A stretch of 64,000 bases of DNA from Bacteroidota bacterium (GTDB taxonomy: Bacteria; Bacteroidota; Bacteroidia; Chitinophagales; Chitinophagaceae): contig JAFEAB010000096.1 in assembly GCA_018266615.1 (NCBI GenBank), positions 124,001-188,000 on the forward strand. Direction: 5' to 3'. Shown piece after piece: positions 17,554 to 27,329 of the stretch (the stretch's first letter is position 1; each line of letters starts with the position of its first letter). The position numbers and the translations under genes are program-made. The notes beneath the pieces are model-generated. The model was not told where the DNA came from. It did no database searches and worked only from the letters and a program-made list of their open reading frames with translations.

Positions 17554-18087
17554 TCAGGCTGTATTAGTACGAAATTTTTGTTTTCTGTTTACAACCAATT
17601 CAGCCAGTAAAATTAATGCAAGGGTGACCAGGGTAGACAGCACTGTTTTTGAAATAAAATACCAGGCATCGCCAAATTGCCAGGCTTCCAACAGAAATAA
17701 CCAGGCATTGTGCAGGAGCGATAATATACCGGCATAAATGCTGTAAGGAAGAAGGCCACCCATACTTTTAACGGAGGGTTCATCGTAATTGGCCTCCCCA
17801 TCCTCCTGCGAGATGAGTAAATTGATAATAAAGGGCCGGAGGTAGGCAATCAACACACAGGCGGCCATATGAAAACCGGGATGATGGCGAAAACTGTCGA
17901 TTGCAAAACCCAGGCAGGCGGCCAAAATCATCAGGAGGGTCCGGTTAATCCGAAAGGGTAGCCATAGGATAAATAAGAAATATATATAGGGGGTTATCAT
18001 CTGGTGCAACCGGATATTGTCCAGCACCAGGGTCTGTATTAGAACAAGCAGGACAAAGCGAATAATATTTTTTGGAATGGTGGCCAT
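17554..18087 (-). CDS. mreD: Rod shape-determining membrane protein MreD
   Basis: A 177-residue protein with about five membrane helices (for example FVLLVLIQTLVLDNI at the start and TLVTLALILLAELVV near the end). Sequence conservation in this family is low, and the call leans on its position between mreC and mrdA, its size and its topology. It links the cytoplasmic MreB filament system with the elongation machinery. It starts 5 bases after the mreC stop, suggesting tight coupling. Confidence 0.87.
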   Translation of the reverse strand: MATIPKNIIRFVLLVLIQTLVLDNIRLHQMITPYIYFLFILWLPFRINRTLLMILAACLGFAIDSFRHHPGFHMAACVLIAYLRPFIINLLISQEDGEANYDEPSVKSMGGLLPYSIYAGILSLLHNAWLFLLEAWQFGDAWYFISKTVLSTLVTLALILLAELVVNRKQKFRTNTA

Positions 18088-18092
18088 TATTA

Positions 18093-18947
18093 TTAATGAG
18101 ACTTTTTTAAACTATCGAGCAGCCGATCAACAGAAATCTGCTGGGCGTTATCAATAGCATACCCATAATTCAGGTTGTTGAAATCGGCAAAGGACCTTAA
18201 TTTAATCAGAAAATTATTGGTGCTTTTTTCTGAGAAGATTTCTTCCACCCTTCCAATAAGAAGTCCGGCCGGGAAACTGGTACTGAACCCACTGGTAATC
18301 ACGGTATCGCCCACCACCACTTTGGCACTCTTGGGGACGTTACTCATGTTGAGGATGTTGGGTGTTTGTCCGTTCCAGCTAATCGTGCCGGTTTCCCCCG
18401 TTCGTTTTAATTTTCCGCTCAGTCTGGTATCCTTATGAAGGAGCGACATGACCACCGCATAATCGTTGGATACGGACGTAATGATACCTATTACGGCATT
18501 TCCGGGGGTAATGATTCCCATTCCCACCCTTAGCCCTTTGCCAGTTCCGCTTGAGAGAATAATAAAATTATTAGGCTGTGCCACTGAGTTTGCCACCACC
18601 TTCACGGTGCGGTACGTAAACTTACGGTACTTCGTAAGCGAATCTATCCGAAGGGTATCAATAACCGCGTTGGGGATAGAATCGGGAATTTCAAAATCCT
18701 GCCTCAGTTTGTTGTACAGCATTTCATTTGCATTGGCAAGAGAATCGTTTATGCGTTTGAGTTTGAAATACCTTGAAAAATTATTGAATTGTTTATTTAC
18801 CTGACCCGTAACCTGGTTTGCCGTTTCACCAAAAACCGCCTCATGATATTTACTGTAATGAACAATTAAATAGATGGCAAAGCCCTGTAATAACAAACAG
18901 AACAGCAGGTTAAAATGGCGGCTGATAAAAAGGAAAATATTTCGCAC
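18093..18947 (-). CDS. mreC: Rod shape-determining protein MreC
   Basis: A 284-residue protein with one N-terminal membrane helix (LLFCLLLQGFAIYLIV), a short coiled-coil near residues 55-85 and two beta-barrel-rich domains carrying the MreC pattern ILSSGTGKGLRVGMGIITPG and VVGDTVITSGFSTSFPAGLL. It starts at a GTG; no in-frame ATG precedes it closely. MreC activates PBP2 in the periplasm. The mreB stop lies 46 bases upstream. Confidence 0.93.
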   Translation of the reverse strand: MRNIFLFISRHFNLLFCLLLQGFAIYLIVHYSKYHEAVFGETANQVTGQVNKQFNNFSRYFKLKRINDSLANANEMLYNKLRQDFEIPDSIPNAVIDTLRIDSLTKYRKFTYRTVKVVANSVAQPNNFIILSSGTGKGLRVGMGIITPGNAVIGIITSVSNDYAVVMSLLHKDTRLSGKLKRTGETGTISWNGQTPNILNMSNVPKSAKVVVGDTVITSGFSTSFPAGLLIGRVEEIFSEKSTNNFLIKLRSFADFNNLNYGYAIDNAQQISVDRLLDSLKKSH

Positions 18948-18993
18948 CGGCTGTAAAAATTTAGATACGTGGCCAGGGATGGCAACACCGAAA

Positions 18994-20019
18994 TTACCGC
19001 ATTACAAAAGGATAGCGGTCGTAATGTTTCAGGGCAATTCCGGTTCCGCGTACAACGGATTTAAGCGGATCGTCTGCCACATGAACGGGTAGTTTAATTT
19101 TTGCGGCAAACCGCTTATCCAGGCCTCGAAGCAGAGCTCCACCTCCGGTGATATATAACCCACGGCGATAGATATCCGAAGCCAGTTCGGGAGGGGTGGT
19201 TTCCAGCGCCCTCAGGATGGCTTCCTCAATTTTGAAAATACTTTTATCAAGGGCTTCTGCTACTTCCTGATAACTCACCATTACCTGTTTTGGAATACCC
19301 GTAACCAGGTCGCGGCCATTTACCGGAATATCTTCCGGAGGGGATTCCAGATCTTTCAAAGCTGCGCCAACCTGAATTTTTATTTGTTCAGCCGTACGTT
19401 CTCCTATCAACAAGCTGTGATAGCGGCGTAGTGCTTCCATTATATCAGCGGTGAATTCATCACCTGCTACCCGGATGCTTTGATCGCATACAATTCCCGC
19501 AAGGGCAATCACGGTGATCCCGGTGGTACCTCCGCCGATATCAATAATCATGTTTCCTACCGGCTCTTCCACATCAATTCCAATCCCAAGCGCAGCAGCC
19601 ATCGGTTCATGAATCAGGTACACCTCTTTTGCTCCTGCCTGTTCGGCGCTATCTCGTACCGCCCTTTTTTCCACTTCAGTAATACTGCTGGGGATGCAAA
19701 TCATCATCCGCCAGCTTGGTGCCCACAATGGCTTTTTGGGATAAATCATTTTAATCATCTCCCGAATCATTAATTCGGCAGCATTAAAATCGGCAATTAC
19801 CCCATCGCGCAGGGGGCGAACAGTTCGAATACTTTCATGGGTTTTTTCATGCATCATTAACGCCCGTTTACCCACTGCAAGGAGGTTCTTCGGGTTATTC
19901 CTGTCGAGTGCCACAATGGATGGTTCATTTACCACCACCTCGTCATTATGGATGATAAGGGTGTTGGCAGTACCAAGATCTATGGCAATTTCCTGTGTGA
20001 AAAAATTAAATATTCCCAT
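18994..20019 (-). CDS. mreB: Actin-like rod shape protein MreB
   Basis: A 341-residue actin homologue. It has phosphate-1 IDLGTANTLI, phosphate-2 MIIDIGGGTTGITVIAL and the adenosine motif YITGGGALLRGLDKRF, and it starts MGIFNFFTQEIAIDLGT as in close homologues. It is the first gene of the mreBCD-mrdA-rodA cluster. The 150-base gap upstream to purD contains no exact TAnnTTTG box, so its promoter is not identified. Confidence 0.96.
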   Translation of the reverse strand: MGIFNFFTQEIAIDLGTANTLIIHNDEVVVNEPSIVALDRNNPKNLLAVGKRALMMHEKTHESIRTVRPLRDGVIADFNAAELMIREMIKMIYPKKPLWAPSWRMMICIPSSITEVEKRAVRDSAEQAGAKEVYLIHEPMAAALGIGIDVEEPVGNMIIDIGGGTTGITVIALAGIVCDQSIRVAGDEFTADIMEALRRYHSLLIGERTAEQIKIQVGAALKDLESPPEDIPVNGRDLVTGIPKQVMVSYQEVAEALDKSIFKIEEAILRALETTPPELASDIYRRGLYITGGGALLRGLDKRFAAKIKLPVHVADDPLKSVVRGTGIALKHYDRYPFVMR

Positions 20020-20170
20020 GTTAGATTATACCAAAACTGCTTTAATTGTAATGCTGGCAAAGTTGAATGAAAATATTGGATTAAACAACCTGCATATCTT
20101 GAAAATATAAACGATAAAAATCCGGAAAATGATTCCTGAAAAACAAAATCCGGCATGCTAATAAATTTAG

Positions 20171-21466
20171 CTATTGCCTGTTTAATTCTACAAATTCAAA
20201 TCCTATATCATTTCGAAAATACATGTCTTCAAAAGAAATTTGTTCCAGGGCATACACCGACTGTTCAACCGCCTCCGTAACATTACTCCCAAAACTGGTA
20301 ATGGCCAGCACCCGGCCTCCGGAAGTAACCGGAATATTATTCTCTAATCTTGTTCCCGCATGGAATACCAGGCTGTCTTCCAAATTAAACCGATCAAGTC
20401 CCTGGATGGGATATCCTTTTTCGTAAACGCCGGGATACCCGCCACTTACCGCTACTACGGTTCCGGTGCAGCGTGGATCAGTTTGGATAACCATACTTCC
20501 CAGCGTACCATTATGTACCGCGGCAAACAGATCGAACAGGTCATTTTGAATTCGGGGAATTACCGATTCTGTTTCCGGGTCGCCCATGCGGCAATTGTAT
20601 TCAATTACATAAGGGCCTTTCCGGGTAATCATCAATCCAAAGAAAATAAATCCTTTGTAATCCAGTTTATCGGATGCTAACCCATTAATGGTGGGAACTA
20701 TTATTTTTTCCTTTATTTTTTGTTCCAGGTTTTTATCAAAAAAGGGAACGGGGCTAATGGATCCCATGCCGCCCGTATTTAATCCGGTATCTCCGGCGCC
20801 TACCTGTTTATAATCTTTGGCTTCGGGAAGCAAAACAAAATCTTTTCCATCTGTTAATACAAATACACTTACCTCTATACCGGAAAGAAATTCTTCCACA
20901 ACTACGGTTTTACCTGCTTCACCAAATTTTGCGCGTTGCAGAATGAGTTCAAATTCTGCCAGGGCTTCAATATGGCTATGGCAAATAATTACCCCCTTTC
21001 CGGCTGCCAGTCCATCTGCTTTTATCACTATGGGCAGAGGATGGTTACGGATGTATTCGCTTCCCTCTTTCAGGGTTTCCAGGGAAAAGTGGCGGTAGGA
21101 AGCAGTAGGGATACCATGCTTTTCCATAAAGGCTTTAGCAAAAGATTTACTGCCCTCCAGTTTAGAGGCAGCTAAGCCGGGACCAATCAATTTGACGTTT
21201 TTAAGTTTTGCATCAGCAGAAAAAAAGTCTACAATCCCTTTTACCAGGGGCTCTTCGGGCCCCACAATCACATAGCTGATATTTTCTTCCAGACAAACCT
21301 TGCCTATAGCCTCAAAATTGGTGGTGGAAATTGGAAGGTTGGTTCCCAGCGAGGCGGTTCCGGCATTCCCAGGCAGGATGAAAATCTGGTTTACCTTTTT
21401 ACTCTGCTTTAATTTCCAGGTAAAGGTATGTTCGCGCCCTCCGCCGCCAATAATCAGGATATTCAT
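20171..21466 (-). CDS. purD: Phosphoribosylamine-glycine ligase
   Basis: A 431-residue ATP-grasp enzyme that makes glycinamide ribonucleotide in purine synthesis. It has the N-terminal IIGGGGREHTFTWKL, the family-typical GLAAGKGVII in the ATP-grasp fold, ARTP-like central segments such as TGGMGSISPVP, and YNCRMGDPETESV, which is diagnostic. Length is normal. It is not functionally tied to mreB downstream. A TAATTTTG box lies 30 bases upstream of the ATG. Confidence 0.96.
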   Translation of the reverse strand: MNILIIGGGGREHTFTWKLKQSKKVNQIFILPGNAGTASLGTNLPISTTNFEAIGKVCLEENISYVIVGPEEPLVKGIVDFFSADAKLKNVKLIGPGLAASKLEGSKSFAKAFMEKHGIPTASYRHFSLETLKEGSEYIRNHPLPIVIKADGLAAGKGVIICHSHIEALAEFELILQRAKFGEAGKTVVVEEFLSGIEVSVFVLTDGKDFVLLPEAKDYKQVGAGDTGLNTGGMGSISPVPFFDKNLEQKIKEKIIVPTINGLASDKLDYKGFIFFGLMITRKGPYVIEYNCRMGDPETESVIPRIQNDLFDLFAAVHNGTLGSMVIQTDPRCTGTVVAVSGGYPGVYEKGYPIQGLDRFNLEDSLVFHAGTRLENNIPVTSGGRVLAITSFGSNVTEAVEQSVYALEQISFEDMYFRNDIGFEFVELNRQ

Positions 21467-21496
21467 TTTAATTAGCTAAGGTTTTTTGAGGTTATA

Positions 21497-21504
21497 CAAA
21501 ATTA
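21497..21504 (-). promoter_or_regulatory. -7 box (TAATTTTG on minus strand) for purD
   Basis: An exact TAnnTTTG match 30 bases upstream of the purD ATG at 21466, in the divergent purD/POT gap. Confidence 0.45.
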
Positions 21505-21637
21505 ACAATTAGCTTTAGTGTTACCTTAAAATTGTTATCAATGGAATTAAAAAAAGGGAAACTACCCATAGTACTTAAATTAAATTTCCTATTTTGAGCA
21601 ACTCAAATAATCATAAATACCAAGTAAAATAACGCGT

Positions 21638-23419
21638 ATGAATCAGCCGGTCAGGGCAGGGAAACATCCCAAGGCTCTTTTTGTATTGTTCCTTACCGAA
21701 ATGTGGGAACGGTTTGCCTACTATTTAATGGTTGGTATCCTGTTACTATATTTAATTGACACAAACACGGGAGGGAAGGGATTAAACCAAAGAGTGGGTG
21801 CCGATATTGTAGGAAGTTTCATAGCATTGGTTTACCTCACTCCATTTATTGGTGGCCTTATTGCCGACCGCTACCTGGGGTATATTAAATCCATTTTTTT
21901 AGGCGGGGGATTGATGGCATTGGGATATTACTGCCTTGCGATTCCAGGAAATACAGCCATGGTAATTGCCCTCACCATGATCATCATTGGTAATGGATTT
22001 TTTAAACCGAATATTTCTACTATCCTGGGTAATATTTATAACCGGGAAGACCTGAAACCATTAAAAGACAATGCCTATAATATCTTTTATATGGGTATTA
22101 ATATAGGCGCCTTTGTTTGCAATTTTGTTGCGGCATACCTGCGAAATAAATATGGCTGGGGATATGCATTCGCAGCAGCGGGTGTAGGGCTCACTATCGG
22201 CCTCATTGTTTTAGCAATGAACCTGAAACATGTGCGGGAAGGGGATGTAAAGAAACCACCACAACCCGAAGACATGCCCTTATCAAAAATTTTCGGCTAT
22301 GTATTTCTGCCAGCTATCATCGCTGCCGTTATCGGATGGATTCTTCCCAAGATGATTTTTGGCACAACCCTCATGGGTAGCCAGGCAAATGATGCTTTTA
22401 TTTTTGCCTGTCTCCCCATTATCGCATTTTACATTTCCTTATGGGTGAAAGCCCAGGGGCAGGATAAACGTGGAATCGGAGCCCTTCTTTTCATCTTTGG
22501 TATCAGCATTATTTTCTGGACGATATATAACCAAAACTCGACCGGGTTAACTATTTGGGCCGAAAAACATACAGACCGAACCGCTTCAGAAACCACGGCC
22601 CGAATAACCGGGAATATTTTCCCCCTGCAACAGGTTTCTGATACGCCCCGACTGGTAGAAAAAGTAGATGAACACTTTGTGAATGTGAAGGATAAGAGTA
22701 CCATTGTTAGTTACGACAGCCTTGTTTCCATTACAAAAACAGGAGAACGGACAGATACCACAAAACAGGTTTATGGCATTACTGCCAATGGAAATAAGGT
22801 GGATCCTGGTTCGCATAACGTGTTGGTGATGGGGCCTGATCCGTATTTTAATAACGTTCCCAAAGATGAATGGCCGCAGGGTAAGACCATTAAATTGGTG
22901 AATACCGAATTATTCCAATCGATAAACCCCCTATTTATTGTAGTTCTTACCCTGATATTTGTTCCGCTATTTGCCTTCCTTCGAAAAAGAGGTAAAGAAC
23001 CTACAACCGCATCCAAATTTGGAATGGCCTCCTTTATTGCTGGCCTGTCTGCCCTGGTGATGGTGTTTGCTATCATGTCAGTTCCTTCTATCTATGGTTA
23101 TAAAACATCTCCGGCCTGGTTGTGGGGAACCTATTTTGTATTCACCATCAGTGAAATTTTCCTGAGCCCCATTGGCCTATCGCTGGTATCCAAATTATCT
23201 CCGTCGAGGCTTACCGCTTTAATGATGGGAGGGTGGTTTTTATCTACTTCCATAGGTGGAAAAATTGCAGGGGTAATGACGAGTTTCTGGGACGATTTTA
23301 CAGATAAGAAAATATTCTTCCTGATATTGGTTATCGCCGCATTTATTGGCGGAATATTAATTTATTCGCGTTTAAAATCCTTAAATGCCATTGTGAAAGA
23401 AAAGACGGGAAGCGCATAA
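21638..23419 (+). CDS. POT family proton-coupled peptide transporter
   Basis: A 593-residue membrane protein with the POT signature ExxERFxYY (EMWERFAYY, residues 21-29), GGLIADRYLG and FYMGINIGAF. It imports di- and tripeptides with protons. An approximately 120-residue hydrophilic segment (about residues 308-428) lies between two late membrane helices, far longer than loops in Escherichia coli POT proteins. The gene is followed by a strong terminator and then a second peptide-transporter gene of an unrelated family. A near-match promoter TATTTTG lies about 45 bases upstream. Confidence 0.92.
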   Translation: MNQPVRAGKHPKALFVLFLTEMWERFAYYLMVGILLLYLIDTNTGGKGLNQRVGADIVGSFIALVYLTPFIGGLIADRYLGYIKSIFLGGGLMALGYYCLAIPGNTAMVIALTMIIIGNGFFKPNISTILGNIYNREDLKPLKDNAYNIFYMGINIGAFVCNFVAAYLRNKYGWGYAFAAAGVGLTIGLIVLAMNLKHVREGDVKKPPQPEDMPLSKIFGYVFLPAIIAAVIGWILPKMIFGTTLMGSQANDAFIFACLPIIAFYISLWVKAQGQDKRGIGALLFIFGISIIFWTIYNQNSTGLTIWAEKHTDRTASETTARITGNIFPLQQVSDTPRLVEKVDEHFVNVKDKSTIVSYDSLVSITKTGERTDTTKQVYGITANGNKVDPGSHNVLVMGPDPYFNNVPKDEWPQGKTIKLVNTELFQSINPLFIVVLTLIFVPLFAFLRKRGKEPTTASKFGMASFIAGLSALVMVFAIMSVPSIYGYKTSPAWLWGTYFVFTISEIFLSPIGLSLVSKLSPSRLTALMMGGWFLSTSIGGKIAGVMTSFWDDFTDKKIFFLILVIAAFIGGILIYSRLKSLNAIVKEKTGSA

Positions 23420-23439
23420 TCGAATCCTATATTTATTTC

Positions 23440-23466
23440 AGGCGATACAAATTGTATCGCCTTTTT
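23440..23466 (+). terminator. Rho-independent terminator between the two peptide transporter genes
   Basis: The stem GGCGATAC/GTATCGCC (23440-23447 and 23453-23460) with loop AAATT is followed by TTTTTTATTT. Confidence 0.88.
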
Positions 23467-23498
23467 TATTTAATTTCCTTTTTCCAAAACCAACTGCT

Positions 23499-25538
23499 AT
23501 GTCTGAAAAGAAGTCTTTCCAGCCTTTTGTACCTGCCAGCGAGAATATGCGCGAGCTTACCGTTAAATCCATTCTCCTGGGAAGCCTTTTCGGCGTAATC
23601 TTTGGCGCTGCCACCGTGTACCTCGCTTTAAAGGCAGGGCTTACCATTTCGGCCTCCATTCCTATTGCCGTAATAGCAATTACCCTGGGCCGTAAATTTT
23701 TTAAAACCACCATTCTCGAGAATAATATTATCCAAACAACCGGTAGCGCCGGCGAAAGTATTGCGGCGGGAGTAGCCTTTACCCTCCCGGGGTTTCTGTT
23801 TCTATCTTCGCCCGACAGTGCCAGTTATTTTAATTACCTCACTATATTAATCCTGGCCATTGTAGGAGGAATTCTTGGCACCCTGCTAATGATTCCTCTC
23901 CGAAAAGCGCTTATTGTAAATGAACACGACACCCTTCCCTACCCAGAAGGGACGGCCTGTGGCGACGTACTGAAAGCCGGCGAAAAAGGAGGCGACTTTG
24001 CAAAGACGGCTTTTTGGGGGCTTGGTGTTGCTTTTAGCTATGCCATACTACAAAAAATACTTCATGTAATTCATGAAACGCCCACTTTTATGACAAAGCA
24101 GGCGAATAAATTTTTCCCCTCAGCAAAAATCAGTGGCGAAATCACTCCCGAGTATCTGGGTGTTGGCTATATTATTGGCCCAAAAATTTCCGGTGTTTTA
24201 GTCGCAGGCGGTGTGTTGAGCTGGCTTGTATTCATCCCGCTGCTGGCATCCATTGTACCCGCAGATACGATTGCCACTCAATTGGTAAAATTGGGGTACC
24301 TGGCAGACATAACCAAAGATGGTGGCAAGGGAGGATGGAACGCCGCTACCCATACCTTCTCCGATTATTCGTCGGCGTTATATTACGCATTTATTCGGCA
24401 GATTGGAGCCGGCGCAGTGGCGGCAGGTGGTATAATTACATTGATCAAAACAATTCCAACTATTGTCTCTTCTATCAAAGGAAGTATCGGCTCCATAAAA
24501 TCGGCAGGTGCAGAAGGAAGTAATATCAACCGTACCGAAAGAGACCTGAGTTTTAAAGTGGTAGGTTTTGGAAGTCTGGGTTTGATTATCCTGATTGCAG
24601 TGCTCCCTCAGATACCCGGAGAAAATATAATCGAAAAAATATTGATCGGGATCCTGGTCATTGTTTTTGGCGCCCTGTTTGTAACCGTTTCCTCCCGCAT
24701 TGTGGGGCTAATCGGATCATCGAACAACCCCATCAGCGGGATGACGATTGCCACGGTAATGGGCACCAGCTTAATTTTTATGGCGGTTGGCTGGACAGGA
24801 CAACTATATGAGCCGCTTGTGTTGGTAGTGGGTGGAATGATCTGCATTGCGGCAGCTAATGCGGGCGCCACCTCTCAGGATTTAAAAAGCGGTTATATTG
24901 TAGGTGCCACTCCACGCAATCAACAGATAGCGCTTTTTGTTGGCGCCATTGTCTCTTCCATCGTTATAGGCATCACCGTTAAATATTTAGATAACCCATC
25001 CAGCGAACTGGTGGCCCAGGGAATTCATCATTCCATTGGTTCAGAAAAATTTCCTGCACCACAGGCTACGTTAATGGCTACCCTCATAAAAGGCATCTTA
25101 TCCTTCAACCTCGACTGGCAGTTTGTATTTGTTGGAATTTTTGTGGCGGTTGTAATGGAGCTCTGTGGTATTCGTTCTCTCAGCTTTGCCGTAGGCGCGT
25201 ACCTGCCGCTCTCCACTACCCTGCCTATTGCCATAGGCGGTTTAATTAAAGGATTGGTTGATTACCGGAAGAAAAAACAAAATATTGTTACTACTCCCGA
25301 AGAAGATGAATTAGGAAAAGGAAGCCTTTTTGCCACCGGGTTGGTTGCGGGCGGAGCGGTGGCCGGTGTGGTTATTGCCATCATTGCCGGTAGTAACAGT
25401 GGAGAAAAATTCCTGGGGAAAATAAGTCTCGAACATGGTATTGTGGGCGCTACAAGCGAAGGGATTTATGCCTTGTTGGGTGTAGGCTTTTTTACAGCGC
25501 TTGGAATTTTGTTGTATAAGGTGGCCATGAAGAAATGA
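23499..25538 (+). CDS. OPT family oligopeptide transporter
   Basis: A 679-residue protein with about 15 membrane helices. RELTVKSILLGSLFGVIFGA, YLALKAGLTISASIPIAV and GSAGESIAAGVAFTLPGF match the bacterial OPT proteins, which import oligopeptides or metal-chelate complexes. PYPEGTACGDVL is a family-typical loop motif. No periplasmic binding protein is encoded nearby. Its position after the POT gene suggests shared use in peptide uptake, although the terminator between them indicates separate transcription. Confidence 0.9.
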   Translation: MSEKKSFQPFVPASENMRELTVKSILLGSLFGVIFGAATVYLALKAGLTISASIPIAVIAITLGRKFFKTTILENNIIQTTGSAGESIAAGVAFTLPGFLFLSSPDSASYFNYLTILILAIVGGILGTLLMIPLRKALIVNEHDTLPYPEGTACGDVLKAGEKGGDFAKTAFWGLGVAFSYAILQKILHVIHETPTFMTKQANKFFPSAKISGEITPEYLGVGYIIGPKISGVLVAGGVLSWLVFIPLLASIVPADTIATQLVKLGYLADITKDGGKGGWNAATHTFSDYSSALYYAFIRQIGAGAVAAGGIITLIKTIPTIVSSIKGSIGSIKSAGAEGSNINRTERDLSFKVVGFGSLGLIILIAVLPQIPGENIIEKILIGILVIVFGALFVTVSSRIVGLIGSSNNPISGMTIATVMGTSLIFMAVGWTGQLYEPLVLVVGGMICIAAANAGATSQDLKSGYIVGATPRNQQIALFVGAIVSSIVIGITVKYLDNPSSELVAQGIHHSIGSEKFPAPQATLMATLIKGILSFNLDWQFVFVGIFVAVVMELCGIRSLSFAVGAYLPLSTTLPIAIGGLIKGLVDYRKKKQNIVTTPEEDELGKGSLFATGLVAGGAVAGVVIAIIAGSNSGEKFLGKISLEHGIVGATSEGIYALLGVGFFTALGILLYKVAMKK

Positions 25539-25627
25539 TGATATCACTTAGCCACTTATAATCAAACCAACCATTATTTAAACTTTTTAAATTCAAAGAC
25601 CAATATTATTTTCAAAATCCGGGAAGT

Positions 25628-25652
25628 TGTAACAATAGAATTCATTGTTACA
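25628..25652. repeat. Perfect 9-bp inverted repeat in the convergent OPT/HAD gap
   Basis: TGTAACAAT and ATTGTTACA pair exactly around the 7-base loop AGAATTC. No T-run follows on either side, so it is only a weak bidirectional terminator candidate and might be a protein-binding site. The rest of the 249-base gap shows nothing recognisable. Confidence 0.55.
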
Positions 25653-25787
25653 TATAAAATTGCCGGAAGCTTTCTTTAAGAAATTATCTATAACGCAGGT
25701 TTAATCGGGTAGAAAAACTTTCAACATAAAATTAATCATCCCAAATTACCGGCTGTTATAAATCCAACGGAAGCATTTACTTAAAAA

Positions 25788-26486
25788 TTACAGCAATCCT
25801 TCCAACTCACTTAAATGAGTGATACAAAAGGTGGGTTGAACCTTCACTTCCGCATTGATGTGATTAACAAATACAGAATCCATCCCGGCATTGATGGCAC
25901 CCTGGATATCCGCTGCCTGGTTATCGCCAATCATTATTGATTCCTTCAATTCAGCGCCGGTGGCACGTAACGCGTACTCAAAAATTTCTTTTTCGGGTTT
26001 CAGGCTATTGCTCGATTCGGATGTGATCAGTTGCGAAATATATTTATCCAGCCCGCTGTTCCGCACTTTACTCCATTGTGTTCTTTCAAATCCATTGGTG
26101 ATGAGATGGATTTTATACCCTTTGGCCAGCAGGTACTCCAAAATTTCGTTGCTGTAAGGGAATAAATTTTTCTGTACCGGTAAAATTTCAAGATAACGGG
26201 CACTCAGATCTTTGGCTAATCCCTCATCCCCATTTTTAAAATCGAGAAGCGTACGCCACATTCGTTTCCATTTTAACTCATCGGCACGAATAAACCCTTT
26301 CTCATACCGCTCCCACAATACCTGATTATGATGGATGTACCGGGAATGAAAATCCTCAAAACCCAGGTTAAGCTTTTCATCCAAAGAAAACTCCTGAAAT
26401 AATTCCGTCAGTGAAATTTTTGCATTGGTCTCGAAATCCCAAAGGGTATGATCGAGATCGAAAAACAGGTGCTTATATTCGGCCAT
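25788..26486 (-). CDS. HAD-family hydrolase, YjjG-like nucleotidase
   Basis: A 232-residue HAD phosphatase. Motif I is FDLDHTLWDF with the nucleophile Asp and the general acid Asp two residues later, motif II is LITNGF, the motif III Lys is in SLKPEKEIF and motif IV is IMIGDNQAADIQGA. The large helical cap after motif I fits the YjjG/PynA group of pyrimidine nucleotidases. The frame is open to 26528, but a promoter box at 26526-26533 covers that start, so the ATG at 26486 (MAEYKHLFFDLDHT) is preferred. Confidence 0.87.
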   Translation of the reverse strand: MAEYKHLFFDLDHTLWDFETNAKISLTELFQEFSLDEKLNLGFEDFHSRYIHHNQVLWERYEKGFIRADELKWKRMWRTLLDFKNGDEGLAKDLSARYLEILPVQKNLFPYSNEILEYLLAKGYKIHLITNGFERTQWSKVRNSGLDKYISQLITSESSNSLKPEKEIFEYALRATGAELKESIMIGDNQAADIQGAINAGMDSVFVNHINAEVKVQPTFCITHLSELEGLL

Positions 26487-26525
26487 TTGAAATATTAAAG
26501 CGTGTTGGTATGTACCTTTAAACTG

Positions 26526-26533
26526 CAAACATA
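26526..26533 (-). promoter_or_regulatory. -7 box (TATGTTTG on minus strand) for the HAD gene
   Basis: An exact TAnnTTTG match 39 bases upstream of the preferred ATG. It covers the alternative start at 26528, which settles the start choice. Confidence 0.45.
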
Positions 26534-26548
26534 CAATAAAGCAAAGCG

Positions 26549-27247
26549 ATGAATGTAGTAATTACCGGAGCCTCCCGGGGTATTGGCAAAGCGATTGCTG
26601 AAATATTCCTGGAAAATGGGCACTCCATTTATACCTGTAACCAATCTGAAAACCGGATACAGGAAGTATTAAAAGAGTGGAAAAGCAAATTTCCTGACAC
26701 CATAATTGAACATTATACTGCCGATTTATCCATCGAAAAGGAGGTGAGAGAATTTGCAGCATGGGTAAATAAGCAAGGCCCTGTTCATATCCTGGTAAAC
26801 AATGCCGGCATTTATTTACCCGGTAATTGTTTTAATGAACCGGAAGGAAGCCTCCAAAAAATGATGGCGGTGAACTTTTATAGTGCCTACCACCTTACCC
26901 GAGCCTTGTTGCCAAACATGATGGAAAGAAATAGCGGTCATGTTTTTAATTTATGCTCCATTGCGTCATTGCACGCTTATGAGGGGGGCGGAGGTTATAG
27001 TGTCAGTAAATATGCACTCAAGGGGTTCACCGATAACCTGCGGCACGAAATGAAAACACGAGGAATTAAAGTGACAGGCGTGTACCCGGGTGCTGTACAT
27101 ACCGATTCGTGGTCGGGATTTGATAACAGCAGCCACCGCATCATGGAGGCTTCTGATATAGCCCGGATGATTTATGCGGCATCCCGCCTTAGCCCCCAGG
27201 CCGTAGTGGAAGAAATTATCATCAGGCCACAACGGGGTGATTTATAA
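26549..27247 (+). CDS. Short-chain dehydrogenase/reductase
   Basis: A 232-residue classical SDR with the cofactor loop TGASRGIGKAI, the NNAG motif (ILVNNAGIY), the catalytic Ser in LCSIASLHAY and YxxxK in YSVSKYAL. An NADP(H)-type reaction on an unknown substrate is likely. Annotations such as 3-oxoacyl-ACP reductase would be guesses. It is divergent from the HAD gene with a 62-base gap and is followed by the BatD-like gene on the same strand after 82 bases. Confidence 0.87.
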   Translation: MNVVITGASRGIGKAIAEIFLENGHSIYTCNQSENRIQEVLKEWKSKFPDTIIEHYTADLSIEKEVREFAAWVNKQGPVHILVNNAGIYLPGNCFNEPEGSLQKMMAVNFYSAYHLTRALLPNMMERNSGHVFNLCSIASLHAYEGGGGYSVSKYALKGFTDNLRHEMKTRGIKVTGVYPGAVHTDSWSGFDNSSHRIMEASDIARMIYAASRLSPQAVVEEIIIRPQRGDL

Positions 27248-27305
27248 TTAACAGTTTATTAGCCCTGTTACCCTGTTAAAGATCCCAACTGCCAGCCGGT
27301 CAGCC

Positions 27306-27313
27306 TAATTTTG
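27306..27313 (+). promoter_or_regulatory. -7 box (TAATTTTG) for the BatD-like gene
   Basis: An exact TAnnTTTG match 16 bases before the ATG at 27330, giving a very short leader. Confidence 0.5.
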
Positions 27314-27329
27314 TACCTGCTTTTCAATA

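Noticed and set aside
20020-20170. Terminator after purD
   Set aside because: Only a 5-bp CCGGA/TCCGG pairing with a long loop is found, which is too weak to list.
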